Source: Stenogyne calaminthoides (lineage: Eukaryota > Streptophyta > Magnoliopsida > Lamiales > Lamiaceae). Taken from it: DNA of 64,000 nucleotides. Numbering within the stretch: the stretch's first letter is position 1; the number at the start of each line of letters is the position of its first letter. Made by a program: the position numbers and the translations under genes. The stretch lies in assembly GCA_037126765.1 (NCBI GenBank), contig JBBCBC010000012.1, forward strand, positions 14,384,001-14,448,000, given 5' to 3'. The notes below the pieces were generated by a model that saw only the letters and a program-made list of their open reading frames with translations, made no database searches and had not been told where the DNA came from. Below are positions 23,732 through 37,000 of this stretch, one piece after another.

Positions 23732-24348
23732 CCGTAAAATCTTAATGAAAAAGAGAAATGTTTGTGCAATTACTAATAAATATAAGAGAGAAAAAGATAT
23801 ATACCCACTTCCATTAATAAATAAAATTTTTCTACCCATTTTTTGTTAAAAGAAGAAGATATTTACCCCTTTATAATGAAGTACATATATGTCCTTATAA
23901 AAAAAAAGATTTATATCCACATGACACACTCTCTCTTAATTTCTTAAATAATAAGTTATTTCTCTTTTATTTAATTTTAGTAAGTATATCCGTTTTCATT
24001 TATTTTTTTGTTATATTCTAATTTTTAATTAAATAAAAAGTTATCAAATTATTTATTATAATAGATATTTTATTTATTGCATCAATAAAATTAATAAATA
24101 ACTAATTATTCAAAGGTGGGATGTAACTTCTTTTCCCATCTTTTTTTTTTCTGTTCTTTTAAACGATTCCATTACTTTATATACACTTTTTTTTTTAATA
24201 AATTGTATTCAATATTATTAAATCATATCAAAACCGTTTAAAAGAAAATATTCTCAAAATAATTAAGACAAAAAAAAAATTAACACAATATCACACACAT
24301 TTTGTAATAAAAAAAAATGAAAGATGAGATTTGTTTTGGGGTTGTTTA

Positions 24349-24529
24349 CCGGTTAGGGTAGAATAGTAGATGGGTGGTGGGATAATGGTGGGACCCTTTT
24401 TATGTTTGAGGGTATTTTCGGATAAAAAATGTATAATGGGTATATCTATTTTTTTCTTATTAAGATGGATATAAATCTTTTTTGTATTATTAAAATGGGT
24501 ATATTTGTTATTCTTCACTAAAAATATAA
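24349..24529 (+). repeat. Left arm of an inverted repeat split by a solo LTR
   Basis: Its reverse complement aligns with 25867-26005, including the blocks ATACCCTCA, CTTAATAAGAAAAAA and ATATACCCA. The two arms form an old foldback element. A related segment in direct orientation to the right arm occurs at about 23795-23935. Confidence 0.6.
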
Positions 24530-24534
24530 TCAAT

Positions 24535-25861
24535 TGTTGAGAAATTTGTAATTTTGATGGAAGTTCCAAAACAGATTGTAATAGGACCAGTCGGACCTGT
24601 TAGCTGACTGATGATTTAGAATCAAGATAGGATGACCAGCTGGGATGTATAGACAACTGATGTAATAGATAGGTCACATATTGAGGGAGACTCAATATGT
24701 ATAAGTTAAGTCTTGAAGAAGATCAGAAGATCAGACAAGTCAGAAAGTCAGATAATCAGGGAAGACATGAAGTTGAAGACTCAGAAGACCTGAAGATCGG
24801 ATGACTACCAGAAGACCTACACCAGAAGAATGAAGGAGAGTCTGCTTAGTTGTGCTAAGACAACTTGCATCAGAAGACTCAATCAAGTAGACTGATCAAT
24901 ATTATCTGATCAGGTAAGCTCACACCAGGTGACAACTGAAGATTCACCAAGACATACGAGGTTAATCAGACAAAAAGAATGTCAACCTTAGTTGGTAAAG
25001 CAAACACTGAACAAATGTACTTGATAACCAATGAGGGCAAGACACGTATGTACGGAGCTGACAGAGCGGGATCACAGTCAAACGGCTATAAAGGACAAAC
25101 TTGCATACTTTTGGCCATGCTGCCTCTGTGCACGTCACATCCACCCTGCAATCCTACCTTAAATAGACCAAAATTCGAATTGCTCTCCAATGACTAATTC
25201 AATTTTGTGCCTATAAATATAAGATCAACCTTCATAGTAAGATTACGGAAATTATCAACAAGCACAAGCTATCCGCAATTTTCGCACGAAGAACACAAAA
25301 TCAAGAATATTTCTAAATGTTTATCCCATAGTTCTTAGCATAGAAATCTTATCCTCTAGCTTTAGGCCACCCAAATACTAGGATAGATTTCCAGTTGGAA
25401 CACAACAAATCTTATACTCAAACCAAAAGTTAGGTTAAGTTTGTTTTGCAAGATTTCAGACTAGAGTTTCTAGTTCTGATTTCTGGGATTGGTTGAGTGA
25501 GAACTCTTAAAATATCTTGTTGTACTGTGTTGGACTAACACATTAAACTAAGTCCAAGTTGGTTAAGTTGGTGCCCCTGCTGATAGGGAAGACTGGACGT
25601 AAGACAAGTTGTCCGAACCACTATAAAAATTGGTTTTTCACACGGGTAAAATTTAGCTTCCGCACATCAGTTAAACTGATAGACACCGAACTGATCTGCC
25701 CTCAGGTGATCAATAAGTTGGATATCAGTCCAAACTAATTCACACGCATTCTGATCAGGAAACTTGTTTTTCACACCCGATCTCACGCAAAAGTTTTCAG
25801 AAGTCAATTCACCCCTCCCTTCTAGACTTCTGCCTTCACGAAAACCCGTTCGGGACCTATA
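24535..25861 (+). mobile_element. Solo LTR of family A with 5 bp target duplication
   Basis: It begins TGTTGAGAAATT and ends CGGGACCTATA (a changed TACA end). It aligns with the LTRs at 2265 and 7015 but is shorter by about 240 bp. TCAAT stands immediately on both sides (24530-24534 and 25862-25866). It is therefore the product of insertion followed by recombination between the two LTRs. A TATA-like box follows AACGGC at 25087. Confidence 0.85.
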
Positions 25862-25866
25862 TCAAT

Positions 25867-26005
25867 GACCAATACAAGTGAAGAAGGGTAGATATACCCA
25901 ATTCAATAACAAATAAAAAATTTATACCCATCTCAATAAGAAAAAAAAAATACCAATTTTATACTTTTCATCCAAAAATACCCTCACCCACCATTAACCC
26001 ACCCA
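25867..26005 (-). repeat. Right arm of the inverted repeat split by the solo LTR
   Basis: Inverted relative to 24349-24529. The shared blocks are in the same order and the spacing is similar. The arms were adjacent before the LTR inserted. Confidence 0.6.
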
Positions 26006-26027
26006 CATATATATATATATATATATG

Positions 26028-26425
26028 AGTAATGATATAGAACCAACTATCTGGTTTTTTATGGAACCAGATTAATGACGTGTCATGCCAACTATTTCCT
26101 AAACCATGAACCATAAACCCTAAATCATGAACCATTTGAATTCGGGTGAACCATGAACTACTCGGCCGGGTTCGATTCCGGGCCGAGTTGGTCCGTAGGG
26201 TAAAAAAAGAAATGTATTTTTTTTTCTATTCAGTTTTATTTTTTCAGTTCAATTCAATTTTTCTTTTTACTCGGCCCGGACCCAAACCCGACCCGAGTGG
26301 TTCATGGTTCACCCGATCCGAATGATTCATGATTTAGGATTTATGGTTCATGGTTTAGGGAATAGTTGACATGACACGTCATTAATCTGGTTCCATAAAA
26401 AACCAGATAGTTGGTTCTATATCAT

Positions 26426-26429
<4 letters not shown>
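26028..26429. mobile_element. 402 bp foldback MITE
   Basis: The ends are AGTAATGATATAGAACCA and its reverse complement TGGTTCTATATCATTACT. The inverted arms continue inward for about 70 bp nearly perfectly. Beyond that, motifs such as AACCATGAACCATAAACC and GGTTCATGGTTTAGG mirror each other, so almost the whole element can fold. It sits in a TA microsatellite, which hides any target duplication. No coding capacity. Confidence 0.8.
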
Positions 26430-26501
<72 letters not shown>

Positions 26502-26502
26502 T
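26430..26502. repeat. Compound (TA)n(TG)n microsatellite
   Basis: About 25 TA units are followed by about nine TG units, directly after the foldback element. A shorter TA run lies on its other side (26007-26026). Confidence 0.9.
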
Positions 26503-28533
26503 AATCAAATATTTCATTTAAATACATATTATGAATTTTAAAATTAAGGATATGAGGTCAATAAAATTGAATTATTAGGTTTAGAAAAAATTATTATTAG
26601 AAAAGATTTTTTTAATTTTTGAAGTGAAAATAATGGTATTTATAATTATAAAGAATAAAAAAAATCTAGTCCACATTATTAAATTTATTTATTATTATTT
26701 TAATATAAAATAATTATTTATTAATAATTTTATTGATGCAATATATTAAATATTTATTGTAATGAATTATTTGATATTGTTTATTTAATTTACAAAATTA
26801 AGATATAATAAAAATAAATAAAGATGGATATATCTTATAGAATTAAATAAAATAGAAATAGTCAATCTTTTTTTTTTTTTTTTTTGATCGGGCAATCTGA
26901 TCGGGCAATGTCAGTGGTTATATTTCTTTTTCTCCCAAATACAATCAACAGGCAAATCTTGAGGTAGAGAATAAGATTGATATGAAAGAGAATTAAAAAT
27001 TAGAGTCAAATTATCATCAAAATAAGATCAACGTCCCAGGAAAATGAGGGGGAAAACTAAAAAGGAAAGATGAAGGCTTAAATAAAATACTCCATGTAAT
27101 TAGTGATGCTTATTCAAAATGTTTCATATTTTACACACAATTTTCAACCCCTAAATGTGTTTGAGCCCAAAAAAACTCCTAATCAGAAAAATTATGTAAA
27201 CAAACACTTAACAATAGGCTCAAGCAAAAATAATTCAGAATTGGCCCATGTGTAATGAAATCGATCATTCTTAGCGGCAAGGAAATATGTCACAAATTAT
27301 GAAAAAAATCCACACCGAGCATTTTTCAGCTAGATCTACAACATTGTAAACCAATCAAAAGAAATTTGAAACCAGTTTGAGAAGAAACCTAGAAACTCAC
27401 CAAGTGTGAAATGAGACCTCGTTGTCGTATTCAGAAACTTAAAATTGTTAAAATGTTATACCAAGACATTCGCTAGAATCCTATGAACAATCAACCAATT
27501 AACGAAACTCGTAATAAATCAACATTATTATATTAACAATAATTTCATTAAACAATTAATCTTGATATAAATTAAGATTATTGTACTAATAAATTATCAA
27601 TTAATCCCTTAATTTAGATATTCATTGATTATGGAAAAATACTTAGTCTTTATTTCAAATAATTGTAATTAATTGAAAATTGATAAATAATACAATGATC
27701 AGAAGAATGAATATAGAATAACCAATCTTGTTAAGCCATATATTAAATTAATGAATTATTATTTAGTAGTTCTAATACATGAATAACTCTAAGAAACTTC
27801 AGGCGATTATATGTTAAACCATTTTTTTATCCATTGTATTTCATCCATGAATAACTAAACATCTTCTACAAATGACTTGAACCAACAATAAATAAAAAAC
27901 GATCAGCTTCTTTAATAGAAGCAACTTAACACGGTCATCAATCTGGAGTTTAATATTAGAAAATGAACTTAATCCTATTCATTCAAATATTTTTTTTTGG
28001 AGAATGACTTCCCTTAAATAAATTATGAGAATGAAGATATATTCCTAAAGGAGTTTTAAAACATGAACTAATAATCCAAATGGAAAAAGTATCAAGAACC
28101 TAAACACATCCTTGATACGAAGAAGAAAACCTCATTTTTTTAAAACTAATTTCTTGAACATGAACTTTACTTAGAAAAAAGGGCATCATAAAAATTGAAT
28201 ATACCACTTTAATATACACATGGTTAGAGATACATGACAATCAATTTAATTAAGTATAAAAATGAATAACACATAAACACGATTGAAGTAGATAAAAAAG
28301 AAAATATATGTCTAACTTCAAAGATCAAGTATAAAATCAATACATATTATCTATTACCAATAGGGTTGAAAAGAGAACAAAATCTAGACTTAACTCAAAA
28401 CCAAACAAAATTTAAGGCCGTCAACAAATTCAGCAATTGGCTAGCCGAAAACTTAAAATCCATGGCATGAAATACTATTGTGAAATCACGGTTTATTAGT
28501 CGAACATAATATACACAAAAAATCTAGAATCAT
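26503..28533. other. AT-rich non-coding stretch
   Basis: No reading frame of note. A T-run is followed by a duplicated GATCGGGCAATCT motif at about 26860-26910. The part around 26905-27070 resembles 29210-29420 (ATCATCAAAAT(A/C)AGATCAA and GGAAAA blocks). Confidence 0.4.
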
Positions 28534-28680
28534 GATATGTAATATACACAAAAAATCAAAATAAATCAATGAGAGGATACACAATAATAAATCTAAAATA
28601 CAAGAACCCAGAATAAAAAAAATTGGATGAAAACCAAAGATCAGTCTCATGATTTATATATACCCATAAATTTGAAGAAT
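28534..28680 (+). repeat. Dispersed direct repeat, copy 2
   Basis: It aligns with 23576-23731 in direct orientation. It ends where the following foldback begins. Confidence 0.5.
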
Positions 28681-28718
28681 TGAAGAGAGAAAGAAGATAA
28701 AAATATTAAGAAAAAATG

Positions 28719-29189
28719 TCAATTCAGGACCTGAAAAATGACAAAACTATCAATTTAAGACCTTAAAGATTTTTCATATCGATTCAAGGCTTGGAAGATA
28801 GAAAACTATCGATCCAGAGCCTGAAAGATAAAAACTATCAATTTGATGCTCACACATTTTAAGGCCATGTTTGACACTTATATTTCATATCCTTATTTCA
28901 TGTTCTTATTTTTTTTAGGGTTTACGGTTCAAGATTTACGATTCAGGGGGTTTAGGGTTCATGGTTCAAGGCTTATGGTTCATCGTTTAGGGTTTAGGGT
29001 TTAGGGGTGTTCAGGGTTTAGAGTTTTAGTGCCAAACATGACCTTAAAATTTATAAGCCTCGAATTGATAGTTTCTATCTTTCAGGCCCTGAATTGATAG
29101 TTTCCTATCTTTCAGGCCTTGAATCGATAGAAAAAATCTTTTAGGCCTTAAATTGATAGCTTTACCATCTTTCAGGCCCTGAATTGATA
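28719..29189. mobile_element. Foldback element with telomere-like core
   Basis: The left arm (28719-28850) and right arm (29045-29189) are inverted copies made of tandem units of about 32 bp with the core CCTGAAAGATAGAAAACTATC. The loop holds a run of TTTAGGG-like repeats (28916-29022) mixed with GTTCATGGTTCAAGG units. It has no coding capacity and no clear target duplication. Confidence 0.7.
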
Positions 29190-30163
29190 AAACTCCTAAT
29201 ATTAATCCATTTAATTGGAAATATAATTAATGGGCAAGTTTTAAGGTAAATATTAATATTGATATAAAGACCATTAAATATTAGTGTCAAATATTCCTAT
29301 ATTACATGGTTATCAAAGAGAATGGTTGAGATCATCATCAAAATCAGATCAATGGTGGAGGAAAAAGGGCAGGAAAACAAAAAAGGAAATTCGTATGTGT
29401 ATTATATAGTTATAGATAGATATATTGGGCCAGAGTAACATTTTAGATCTTTAAATTTCACGCGGAAATAATATATTACATCTATCAATTTCAGGTGGGC
29501 ACTTGCCCCACCTATCCTGTGTGTAGTATGCCAACTCAGTTCCCCTCGAATAAGATATAGTGCTAATATTATTATTTTTAAATCGTTGTATCTTGGGAAA
29601 CAAGTATCCTACGATTCATTAGCACCGAGAGCGAATGACATAATTTATTTAAAGAAAATCGTATTTGACACAAGCCTCAATTATTCATTTATTTTATTTT
29701 CAGCCATCTACAATGCATATTTTTTTACAGTATACACATAGCAGTTTACCTGCTTAATACCTTCATTAGTAGGGCTTATTAAGGATCCGTGTTTTGGGTT
29801 CTTTTCGTTTTGAAATGAAATGTGTTTGAATTTTCACTATTCAAATTCCTAATTTCTCATCAATTTGCTCATCTTAATTTCAAATTAAACGTCTCAGGTT
29901 TAGTGCTTGTTTTAGAATACAACTAGAATAATTAGAAGGACTTATTTTTTAAGTTGGTGAGACCAAACTTTTCAAAACTCCCCCTTAATATTATCTGAAC
30001 CTTCTTAATTTTCTAATTATTTTTCCTATCTTTTCCCTTTTTCTTTCCCTTAGGTTTTTTTTCCTCTCCGCCGCCAATATCTATTATCCGTTACATACTT
30101 TTATCTAAAAGTTATGATTCTAAATTTTGAGTAACACTCCTGTGAACCAGCTCTATGCATGAA

Positions 30164-30319
30164 CTCTATCACTGTTATGGGTAAAAACTATCACTGTTAT
30201 GCATAAAAACTTTCACTGTTTAAAAATATAAAATATTTTCTAAACAGTGATTGTTTTTGTGTATAACAATGATAATTTTTATGCATAACAGTGATAATTT
30301 TTGTACATAACAGTGATAC
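30164..30319. repeat. Small foldback of CACTGTTATGCATAAAAAC units
   Basis: Three units read forward (30164-30221). After an AT-rich loop, about four inverted units (AACAGTGATAATTTTTATGC) follow to 30319. The outer flanks contain GTGAACCAGCTC on the left and GAGTTCACGGTGAACTC on the right, suggesting a larger decayed MITE. Confidence 0.6.
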
Positions 30320-31023
30320 TAAAAAAACCGAGTTCACGGTGAACTCAAGTTTACACAAGTTTTTGTCCTAAATTTTATTATCTCCTACCTTCCATCACTA
30401 CTCATCCCATTTAAATTTTTCAGAAATGTTTGTTCGTATTTCTTTTATCATTGACCCGTGTTTTGATTTTATTTTTGGTTTGCAGAACACAATTCTTAAT
30501 TCGACATGAGTTATATTAATTCTGAATCTTCTCCCTCTTGAATTTGCAGTGAGGAGCGTCGTGCTTGAATTTGTTTATCGTCTTGCCTACGATAGGTACA
30601 TCAATTTTGAAGAGGATATTTGGAATTCATTTGAAATGTGAATATCCTCTTAATTGGTTACTTTGATATTGTTCCATTCATTGCTGATTTTTCAATCCAT
30701 TTTCAATATGCACAATCCTGATCCAATCTTCTCTTTATATATTTAATTTTGTTTATAAGTGTTGTGCTTCATTCGAATTGATGTAGTTTTTATAGAGAAT
30801 TTGACCCAATTTAAATCAACCAAACGGGCTAATAGATAGATTAATAGAGAATTTGGCCCATTTTATGATGGGCATTTTAATCTTGCCCAATAAGACCGAG
30901 AACCAAACGGACCCTTATTGTAACTGTGTATGTATAACTACTTTGGGGACCTACTTTGTATTTGTAATTTTTTCCCCATTTTATTAGAAAGCGGGGGTGC
31001 CAATTTGGGTAACCGCGAAATGA

Positions 31024-34000
31024 CTCCAAAACCCATCGCCGGAGACACCTCTCACCGCCGACTGTGTCCATACACACGCAGTCGTCTCTCGTCTTCTCGT
31101 TCTAACCCTAATTGTCATCTGGCGATCATTTCTTAGCCCCTATGACACATCCGCTTCAACAAATCCGCCGTGCCTCTCCGCCGCCAATTCCTCTATTTCT
31201 CCGCCGCCGGTTCTCCTGCCGCGCGTCGGATCGGCAATCGAGAGCAGCATCGTGTGGGATGGGGTCTACTTCATACGCATTGCGGAATGCGGATACGAGT
31301 ACGAACAGGCCTATGCGTTCTTGCCCTTGCTTCCCCTCTGCGTTTCTTTTCTCTCAAAAACAGGTATCTAAAGCTGTTAATTGTTTTTCGTAGTTTCACT
31401 GTCAAATCTTTAGTTATCCGCCGTTTGGATTTGTGATTTAGTTGGTTTTGTACAGTTCATCTGCACATATATATAATCGAATTAGTGGAAAAATGAGAAA
31501 GTGAAAGACTAAACTTCCTCACGTTTTTGCCGCTTAAAGATTTCCATTGAATAAAACTACATATTTTCTTATTTGTGCACTATCATATTCTCCCCAATTA
31601 AATAAGAGAAGAATTTTCTCTCAATGGGATCCTGATTTCATGCATATGCATTTATCTTCTTACTTTCGGGAGGAGTTTTGATTTTTATTGTAATCATGCA
31701 GTTTTGGCTCCATTGGTACCTGTGATTGGATACAGGGCCGTGCTCGGGTTAGCTGGCTATGTTCTCAACAACATTTTCTTTATTTTTGCGTCGTTGTATT
31801 TATACTGGTGAGTTTTGTGCTTAAAATACATAGAATCCTTTTTGATTAATTGCTTTTGCTTTGTTCATGTGGTCAGTTAAACTGAAACAAAATATTAACC
31901 TTGTAGAATGTATGACTTCAAGTCCATTGTTTCAACTACTCTGTAAATCTTGCTGTTTAGCCAGTTCAGGTCCTCTAGCATGTGTACTCTTGCATATTAG
32001 TACTATTTTCTCTTGCTGTGACTTTTCTTACTAATTATATTTTCGCAGGATTTCAGTTATTGTTTTGAAGGACAAAGAAGTAGCGTTGAGAGCGTCAACT
32101 TTGTTTTGCTTTAATCCAGCTTCCATATTCTACTCATCGATGTATCTCCTGAATCCTTTGTCCTTTATCCTTTCTCATGCCCAAAAATTAAGGTTTAGAT
32201 TGATTATGCATTTATGCTACCTTCATCATCTGCAGATATTCTGAGAGTCTATATGCTGTTTTATCATTTGGAGGATTATATCATCTCATGGACGGCACCT
32301 ACAACTATGCGACACTTTGGCTTGCACTATCTGGTTGTGCCCGGTCAAATGGGGTTTTAAATGCCGGTTACATTTGTTACCGTGTGATGCAACAAATAAA
32401 TGCAGCCTTTTCCTCCAGACACCACTCTTATGTGAGTGCAAATCCTCTTTTAGCTTAGGTTTGTGTAATAAATTTAGAGTATTTTACCATTTTTGTGCTG
32501 ACTAGGTTTTGCTATGTATAGCATTTACAGTTTTGATTTATCTGTATTCTAGTCTGTCCCAAGTTTTTGCAATTTGAGTATTTCTCGTTGCTTTTTTTCT
32601 TTTTTTATAATTTTTTTTTTAAATTTCAACCCTTTTAACAAACTGGGAATATTCGGGACGGGAAATGATTGAACCCTGTACCTCCTCTCTAGAAGTGAGA
32701 ACCAGGTACCAACTCTCCTAATGAGGGTTGGTTATTTCTCGTAGCATTGTTTATTCAAAAGCTTTTGAGTTTTCAAATCCGGTGTGTTTTGTCTAACTAT
32801 ATCTTATCTGATCTCAATCTATATGCTTTCCAGCTGCTAACAATGAAGATTCTTCTAGCTGGGGCTTTACGATCTCTCTTCATCTTTGCTCTCTTTATCT
32901 CTTTTCAAGCATATGGATACATCAATATTTGCATGGGTCGTCCTGTTACTGAAATGAGGCCTTGGTGCAAGGCAAGACTTCCTTTACTCTACAATTACAT
33001 TCAAAGCCACTATTGGTATGTTTACCATATTGTCTATCTACGATCCCTTGTGCTTTTGCTACTTATGCTGATGTGTATATGAACGGAGATTCCTGCTGCT
33101 ATATTTATCTTTATACATCTCATAAAAATTAGATAGTGCTCTTTTGAGTTGAGTGTTATATGAATCGGAGCTTCTTGGTAGTGAAGAGAACTACCCACAG
33201 AAAAACTAACTGGCTCTTGGTGGGCCTTTCTTGGCTGTCTTATTTCTTGTACCCCCATTCTTCTGACATCTGATGCTGCTTGGTCACAAACATGCATTAA
33301 CTCTTCCTTAAATCTAAAGAGCTGTGTGGACGTGTAACCCCAAAATTCCTTGTGCCTCTGCCTCATATCTGAAACCTGGTCCAGTTCACTACTAACCATT
33401 GTTACAGAGTTCTACTTAATAGTTTACTGAATACAGTATTAATATTATTTATGTCAACCATCATATGTTTTTCATTTATTACCAAGTCATGGTCAAGGAT
33501 AGGGGCAGTTGCTTATTTGAGTTTACTTGGTTAATTAAGTGATCTAAATATTGAACATTTTTTGTTTATTGGCAATGTATTCTGTTCCTGATGTTTTTTC
33601 TATTTTCTGTCAGGGGAGTAGGCTTCTTAAGATATTTTCAAGTTAAACAGTTACCAAATTTTCTTCTTGCATCACCTATATTATCTCTTGCACTTTGCTC
33701 AATTATCTACTACGTGAAGTTATGGCCTGAGGTCTCCCTCTCACTTGGTCTCCGAGCTTATTCGAAAGAAAAAGATTTGGTTTCTTCCCCGTTAACCATT
33801 GGCTCAGATGGACAAACAGCTAGTACAACTGAATCTTCAGAGTATGATGCTTCTAATATATTGCAAGGTGTGCATCTTCTTTTATCTTGTCATAGAAATT
33901 CTTCTTTTTTGCCTAGTAGTGTAAATAATGGGGATGGAAGATTGTGAAATTGTCCAGGAGGCAGCGATATATTATATTGTTGCCCTATAGTTGTGAAATT

Positions 34001-37000
34001 TGCAGCACATTTTCATCTCAGTGGACTGTGATTGACGGATACACCAATTTACGTTGTAGGACCCATGAAAAACACACTGTTTAGAGGCCTAATGGTCTTA
34101 AAGAAGTAATAATTTAACAATTGCTCTGTGCCTCTGCCTGCATTTCCTAATTCCCACTACATAGTTTTGCATTGTAAACATATAGATCCATTTACTGTGT
34201 CTGCATGTGGATTTTATGCGTTCAGAAGTGTTGTGACTGGGTCTGCTCATTCTCTGATCTATGTCTTTTAGAAAGTTTAGAGGCACTTTCTGCAATTAAA
34301 CTGTAGAAAGCTGCAGATAATTTCAATTTTGGGGTTCTAGTGTACAGTAACATATTAATAACCAACTGCATTTTGACACCTGAAAGTGAAACTGGTGGTC
34401 TAGGAAATTATTTGCATATTATCATAGCAGCTGAAGTGCACATCTCTTGCTTTCTTTGTTTTGCTGTGAGTTACTATGGGATAAAATGTGGCATGTATTT
34501 GGAAAATCTATGTGGTATGTTACTTGTTTGCTGTGCTGGTGCATCTTTTATCCTCGTATACCCTGGCTGTTGTTTTATGAGCACTTTTTTCTTGATACTC
34601 AACCGAAGAATATATTTTCCGATGTCAAGTTTGTATTGCCCCATCATTTCTATTCTTAGACCCACTTGGATTTTGTAAGTCAAGGAATTTAGTCAGTTCA
34701 AAATCCACAATGCCGATTCCTGCCTATAATTGAGTGGATATCTCAGTTTATTCTTGTACTTTTTAATTATTTGACAGCTAGATTTAATTATGAAATGATT
34801 GTAGAATAGCAGTTATTTTTCTTCATTATGAAAGAATAGGCATTAAGTTACCATCTAATTCAGGTTATTACATCACGTAGATGACATTACTCTTAGACAG
34901 AGGAGAAGAGCTGTCCAAATAGAAAATTTGGCTATAGAGCCATCAAGAAGTAAGGCACCTGCTAGCCTGCGATGTGATCCTGTTGCCATTCTCCCTTTTG
35001 CGCTACACTTGAGCTTCATGGTTGCAACAGCATTTTTTGTCATGCATGTTCAGGTCAGATCCCCAACTAGTGATAGCATTTCTGATTTCATTTATATGTA
35101 TTACATTGAGGTTCTTTAATTATTGAAATGAAAAAGAGAATGTGTGCACAGTTTGCTGATTTTTCAAATCCCATAGGTGATGTTTGTGTTGGGTTTTAAG
35201 TGACTTTCAATAAATGGTTTTTAAGATATAGGGGTATGTTCGTTTTGCGACGATCCCTGTTGAACTTTGGAGTTTTTAATCTCAAATCCCTGTTTATATT
35301 GAGACTTAAAGTAAGGAATTTGAAATCCTATTAATCCTACTCTACTTTATCACCCACCACTACACTGCTATTTATTCTCCCGATACACTCACATTTTCTA
35401 CTTTTTTTTTTCCTCCCAATACACTCATAATAATATATTATTAATCAACTTTTCCACCATCCTACCCTATAAAATCCCAAAACAAACATACATTTTTAAC
35501 TATTCATTAGAATTTTGAAATCCTAGGACTTCAAATCCAGAATTTCCCCTGCCCACTATAATCCCCAAACGAACATACCTAGGGGATTATGGAATCCTGA
35601 TAGCGAGGTGTGTGTTTGTGTTTTTTAATAGGTTCGGACTTAATTTTATGTCAAATCAATGTGTAAGAGTGAACATAGTTGTATTATTATACTATTGTTG
35701 AGTGTGATTGTAATGATTATGATTTGAATATATTAAAATGTAAGGAGAAATAATTGATTGTATTGGAAATTGTGAAAATAGGTCATGATGGTTTTTCAAA
35801 ACCGGATTTCAAAATCCCGAACTAGAACCGGTTTTAAATTTCAAAACCCAAATCCTGATATTTGAAAACCAAAACAAATTACAAACATCACCATGATGTT
35901 ACACGTTGAAGTTGGATTTATGTATTTTAGTGATAAATGGGTAATGCCAGAACTTGGGAACACACGCAGTGGAAAGCTGATGATATGTTGGATCATGGAT
36001 GAAATGATTAATTTATATTAAGCTTTACTTAGTCTACCGTACTTAGCGAAACTGTTTAAGTAGAATCCTTATTGTCAGTTGTGGATGGATTTGTGAATTT
36101 AATTTGTTTTCCTGGGTTTTATAGACTAGAAGTTAATCTCCATCTAAGTTATTGGAACATTTGTATTTGCTGGCTGTCGACCTTTTGTTTGGCGTCACTT
36201 TAGGCGCAGGCTAATAGATCGCCTGGAATTTTGGGTGATCAATTATGCTGAACATTTAGAATCAGTCAATTTACAAGCCTGGAGGCCCGAAAAATATTAC
36301 TGACAAAGCTGGTCAAAGTAAAAAAGAATTGAGCTGGTCCACGCTGTAGACCAAAAATCAAACCTATCCCAAAATGAGAGAAAAGTCAACATTTAGAAAT
36401 AGGAATAATCGTCATCAAGTCCGGCGATCGTATTATGAAGCCAGAAACCAGAATTGAAGCTTCGACTTAACCCGTTTGAATCGGACTTTTGAAGGATCCA
36501 ATTATACAAATCATCAAAACCAATTACCGTGAAGGAAATCTATGAAAAATTACCGCTGAATAAGCAAATCCAGCGAAAACCCAGCCTTATAAACCAGATG
36601 CCTTCTGAATCTGTACTGGAGGCAGAGTGATTTAAAAGCCTGTACGGATGTGCATATGATTGCCATTTGGATTTCGGGCTTGGCAACGTATTTTTCAGTA
36701 AAAGCTTGATAACATGTGATTTGTGAAGAAATGAAGAACGATGCAAAAGCATCAAAAAGAAAAATTAAAGATCGTCTTCTTAATCTATAATAATATATCT
36801 ATTTATATATGATAAATATATCCTCATTATAGCATTATACATGGATCACTTAGTGTCTATGTAAATATACCATGCAATTACTGATATGTTGATTGTGGTT
36901 GATGACAGGTGTCAACTCGTTTCTTATCTGCGAGTCCACTTGTGTACTGGTTTGCCTCCCACATAATGGGATCTACTGGTATTGGAAAAAGATTGGGCCA

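Noticed and set aside
33034..33399. 121-codon - strand frame
   Set aside because: It overlaps PIG-V exon 5 and the following intron on the opposite strand and shows no domain.
34340..34683. Open frames on both strands in the PIG-V intron
   Set aside because: They lie between well-supported exons 6 and 7, are hydrophobic from T-rich DNA and have no similarity to the protein.
34864..34880. Frameshift in PIG-V exon 7
   Set aside because: The apparent phase error disappears when the acceptor before 34881 is used, which joins exon 6 and exon 7 in phase.
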